Assembly (NCBI GenBank): GCA_913030785.1
Contig: CAJWER010000154.1
Span: 1 to 7,046, forward strand
Source: an uncultured Chloroflexota bacterium
GTDB taxonomy: Bacteria > Chloroflexota > Dehalococcoidia > Lucifugimonadales > CAJWER01
Direction of reading: 5' to 3'
Length of the DNA: 7,046 nt
The translations under genes were made by a program, and so were the position numbers. Shown here one piece after another: positions 5,020 through 7,046 of the stretch (the stretch's first letter is position 1; each line of letters opens with the position of its first letter). The notes below the pieces were generated by a model. That model was not told the DNA's origin. It was given only the letters and a program-made list of their open reading frames with translations, and did not search any database.

Positions 5020-6102
5020 ATGAGCCATATGGACAGAGCGCTGTCCCTGGCCAAGCGGTCACTAGGCGCCGTCAGCCCCAACCCCTCCGTTGGCGCGGTA
5101 GTCGTGAAGGATGGCATCGCCGTCGGTGAGGGACGCACACAGCCGCCAGGCCGTGAGCACGCCGAAATCATGGCCCTGCAAGAGGCGGGCGCCAGATCCG
5201 AGGGCGCGATCCTCTATTCCACACTTGAGCCCTGCAACCACCGGGGCAGGACACCCCCTTGCACCGCAGCCATCGTGCGCGCGGGGATATCCGAGGTTCG
5301 CGTAGCGACTCTAGACCCCAACCCCAATGTAGTTGGTGGTGGAGTTCAGGCCCTTGAAGAGGCCGGGATCCGAGTCCGAGTCGGCGAGGGCGAAAAGCGT
5401 GCAAGACTGTTGATGGAGGCCTACTTCAAGTACGTAGAGGAGGGCATGCCCTTTGTCACGGCCAAGTTCGCTATGACACTAGACGGCAAAATCGCCACTC
5501 ATACGGGCGATTCCAAGTGGATCTCAGGCGACAAGGCACGGTGGGAGGTCCATGGATTACGCCAAAATTCCGATGCCATCATGGTCGGCATCAACACGGT
5601 TATGGCCGACAACCCCCAGCTCACGGCGCGGGACGAACGCGGCAAACCCAGGGACCGGCAGCCCCTGAGGGTGATCGTAGACAGCCGGGGTCGCATACCA
5701 CTAAACGCAAGGATGATATCTGAGCCCGGCGAAACGCTGATTGTTGTGTCGACGGCCACCCCTGAGGCACGTGAGGCTCTGGCAGAGGCCGGTTTCGGGG
5801 TTGTCGAGGCCGCTGAAGATGATGGGTCCGTCGATCTGACGGCGCTGATGCGGCACCTGGCAGGCGAAATGGATATCACGAGCCTATGCGTTGAGGGAGG
5901 CGCTTCAATCCTGGGCTCACTGTTCGACCACGGCCTCGTACACAAGGTCATCGCCTTCGTGTCGCCCACGATTATTGGGGGAGGGGACGCGCCATCCCCG
6001 GTGGCAGGTCGTGGGGTCGAGTTGATGTCGGATGCCATCAAGTTGGAGCGAGTTAAGTGGGACCGCTTCGGGAGAGACATGGCCATCACGGGGTATTGCT
6101 AA
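5020..6102 (+). CDS. ribD: Bifunctional riboflavin biosynthesis protein RibD (deaminase/reductase)
   Basis: Catalyses two successive riboflavin steps in the cytoplasm: deamination of the pyrimidine produced from GTP by cyclohydrolase II, then NADPH-dependent reduction of its ribosyl side chain. The 360-residue protein has an N-terminal zinc deaminase domain (about 1-140) with PNPSVGAVVV, HAE (47-49, zinc His47 and catalytic Glu49) and PCNHRGRTPPC (zinc Cys72 and Cys81). The C-terminal reductase domain (about 143-360) shows AKFAMTLDGKIAT, DSKWISG, LRQNSDAIMVGINTVMADNP, LRVIVDSRGRIP and CVEGGASILGSLF. Length is normal for the fused enzyme. ATG 5020 is preferred over ATG 5029 because GAGG at 5009-5012 is 7 nt upstream. 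Its TAA overlaps the ribE ATG by one base, indicating cotranslation. The 43-bp gap to dcd is too short for an FMN riboswitch. Confidence 0.97.
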   Translation: MSHMDRALSLAKRSLGAVSPNPSVGAVVVKDGIAVGEGRTQPPGREHAEIMALQEAGARSEGAILYSTLEPCNHRGRTPPCTAAIVRAGISEVRVATLDPNPNVVGGGVQALEEAGIRVRVGEGEKRARLLMEAYFKYVEEGMPFVTAKFAMTLDGKIATHTGDSKWISGDKARWEVHGLRQNSDAIMVGINTVMADNPQLTARDERGKPRDRQPLRVIVDSRGRIPLNARMISEPGETLIVVSTATPEAREALAEAGFGVVEAAEDDGSVDLTALMRHLAGEMDITSLCVEGGASILGSLFDHGLVHKVIAFVSPTIIGGGDAPSPVAGRGVELMSDAIKLERVKWDRFGRDMAITGYC

Positions 6103-6683
6103 TGTTTACAGGCATCGTCGAGGAGATGGGGACCGTCGTGTCATCCGGAGACGGGCATCTTTCTGTGGCCGCTTCCAAGGTCATGGAGAGCCTCAAGCTC
6201 GGCGACAGTGTGACCGTCAACGGTGCCTGTCTGACTGCGACTGTCATCAGCGAGGAGGGGTTCACGGTGGATGTGGTTCCCGAAACGCTTTGCCGCACGA
6301 ATCTGGGTGAGCTCAAATCGGGGGACGCCGTCAACCTGGAGCGGGCTGTGCTGGTCGGAGGTCGGCTCGACGGCCACATCGTGCAGGGACACGTCGACGG
6401 CACAGGCGTCGTCGCCGCCGTGACAGAGGAGGCAGAGGCGCTGATGGTCGCTGTGGACGCCCCACCAGACCTGTTGCGCTACATAGTGCAGAAGGGATTC
6501 GTGGCTGTGGACGGTATGAGTCTGACGGTTGTAGACTGTAGCGAAGATAGGTTCACATTCACTGTCATACCCTACACCAGAGAGAATACGGTTATTGGAT
6601 CTTGCAATCCGGGCGACCGTTTAAACATCGAGGTAGACGTCCTGGCGAAGTACGTCGAACGTCTGACCGCCGCCGCCCGATAG
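6102..6683 (+). CDS. ribE: Riboflavin synthase, alpha chain
   Basis: Final step of riboflavin synthesis: transfers a four-carbon unit between two 6,7-dimethyl-8-ribityllumazine molecules to give riboflavin and the pyrimidine precursor. The 193-residue protein consists of two lumazine-binding repeats. The first begins MFTGIVEEMGTV and includes DSVTVNGACLTAT, FTVDVVPETL and NLERAVLVGGRLDGH. The second begins with HIVQGHVDGTG and includes YIVQKGFVAVDGMSLTVVD, FTFTVIPYTRENTV and DRLNIEVDVLAKYVERL. It is slightly shorter than the usual 200-215 residues, lacking only part of the tail after KYVERL. ATG 6102 was chosen because the family invariably starts MFTGIVEE and because it overlaps the ribD stop codon (TAATG). 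GGGG at 6090-6093 is a suitable ribosome site. The next gene begins 16 bp after the stop. Confidence 0.97.
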   Translation: MFTGIVEEMGTVVSSGDGHLSVAASKVMESLKLGDSVTVNGACLTATVISEEGFTVDVVPETLCRTNLGELKSGDAVNLERAVLVGGRLDGHIVQGHVDGTGVVAAVTEEAEALMVAVDAPPDLLRYIVQKGFVAVDGMSLTVVDCSEDRFTFTVIPYTRENTVIGSCNPGDRLNIEVDVLAKYVERLTAAAR

Positions 6684-6699
6684 GCGAATAGACAGGGCA

Positions 6700-7046
6700 A
6701 TGCCACAGATATCCATTGAACAGGCCATAGACGATATTCGCGATGGGAAGATGGTAATCATCGTTGATGATGAGGACCGTGAGAATGAGGGCGACCTGGT
6801 AATGGCCGCCGAAAAAGTCACCCCGGAGGCCGTGAACTTCATGGTATCTTATGGGCGTGGCCTGGTCTGCGTCCCGATGGAGACCCAGCGCCTTCGTGAG
6901 CTAGAACTCCCGATGATGGTCATCGAAAACACTGCCCGGCTGAGCACGGCCTTCACCGTCTCGGTAGACGCTCTGGAGGGGACGAGCACAGGGATATCGG
7001 CCCAAGACAGAGCCACTACGGTGAAGGCGCTGGTGGACCCGAATAC
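6700..7046 (+). CDS. ribBA: 3,4-dihydroxy-2-butanone-4-phosphate synthase domain, probably RibBA N-terminus (cut by window edge)
   Basis: Makes 3,4-dihydroxy-2-butanone 4-phosphate plus formate from ribulose 5-phosphate, supplying the xylene-ring carbons of riboflavin. The first 115 residues are visible, with no stop before the window end. Family hallmarks are SIEQAIDDIRDGKMVIIVDD at the N-terminus, the acidic metal-binding DDEDRENEGDL (23-33), GRGLVCVPM (52-60) and FTVSVDALEGTSTGISAQDR (85-104). The C-terminal half is outside the window. In the order ribD-ribE-X-ribH, X is usually the RibBA fusion carrying GTP cyclohydrolase II, so a fusion is expected but not shown. The start has a poor ribosome site (AGGG only 2 nt before ATG), so translation may be coupled to ribE, whose stop is 16 bp upstream. 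Confidence 0.93.
   Translation, partial: MPQISIEQAIDDIRDGKMVIIVDDEDRENEGDLVMAAEKVTPEAVNFMVSYGRGLVCVPMETQRLRELELPMMVIENTARLSTAFTVSVDALEGTSTGISAQDRATTVKALVDPN

Noticed and set aside
1..7046. CRISPR array, toxin-antitoxin pair or defence genes
   Set aside because: No regularly spaced repeats of 25-40 nt and no such gene families are present. The only mobile-element sign is the integrase at the left edge.

Overview
The window is GC-rich bacterial chromosome (by eye near 60% GC) with compact, leader-poor genes. The protein styles suggest Chloroflexota, perhaps a Dehalococcoidia/SAR202-type lineage: the integrase ending, a LepB with a long insert between its conserved boxes, a zinc-type anti-sigma factor with a Pro/Arg-Ser-Phe stretch after the zinc domain, and a Mycobacterium-like dCTP deaminase. 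This placement is pattern memory only, and a marker-gene or protein search would settle it.

Layout from left to right. (1) 1-295 is the 3' part of a tyrosine recombinase gene cut by the window edge. It is followed by a 12-nt direct repeat and a strong hairpin, then a tRNA-Lys(UUU) gene on the minus strand at 386-463. The integrase abuts the 3' end of the tRNA, as at the edge of an integrated element. (2) lepB (signal peptidase I) lies on the minus strand upstream of the tRNA. It is transcribed divergently from (3) an ECF sigma factor gene, which is followed 4 nt later by its putative membrane anti-sigma factor. (4) After a 283-bp spacer comes a SIMPL-domain (DUF541) lipoprotein, preceded by a sequence resembling an ECF promoter (GGAAC, 18 nt, GTC). 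(5) About 140 bp of heptanucleotide-phased G-rich then C-rich repeats surround a palindrome. (6) A co-directional cluster dcd - ribD - ribE - ribBA (last gene cut by the window edge) makes dUMP/dUTP and riboflavin.

How the genes fit together. The ECF sigma factor, zinc-domain anti-sigma factor and SIMPL lipoprotein look like one cell-envelope stress module, with the lipoprotein as a plausible sigma target. LepB processes secreted proteins at the same membrane. RibBA, RibD and RibE are three of the four core riboflavin enzymes; lumazine synthase (ribH) is expected just beyond the right edge. Dcd supplies thymidylate precursor and is a housekeeping neighbour. Features that seem less ordinary are the two-membrane-segment anti-sigma factor with a ~220-residue acidic low-complexity exterior, the ECF-like promoter in front of the SIMPL gene, and the heptad-repeat/palindrome element between the SIMPL gene and dcd.
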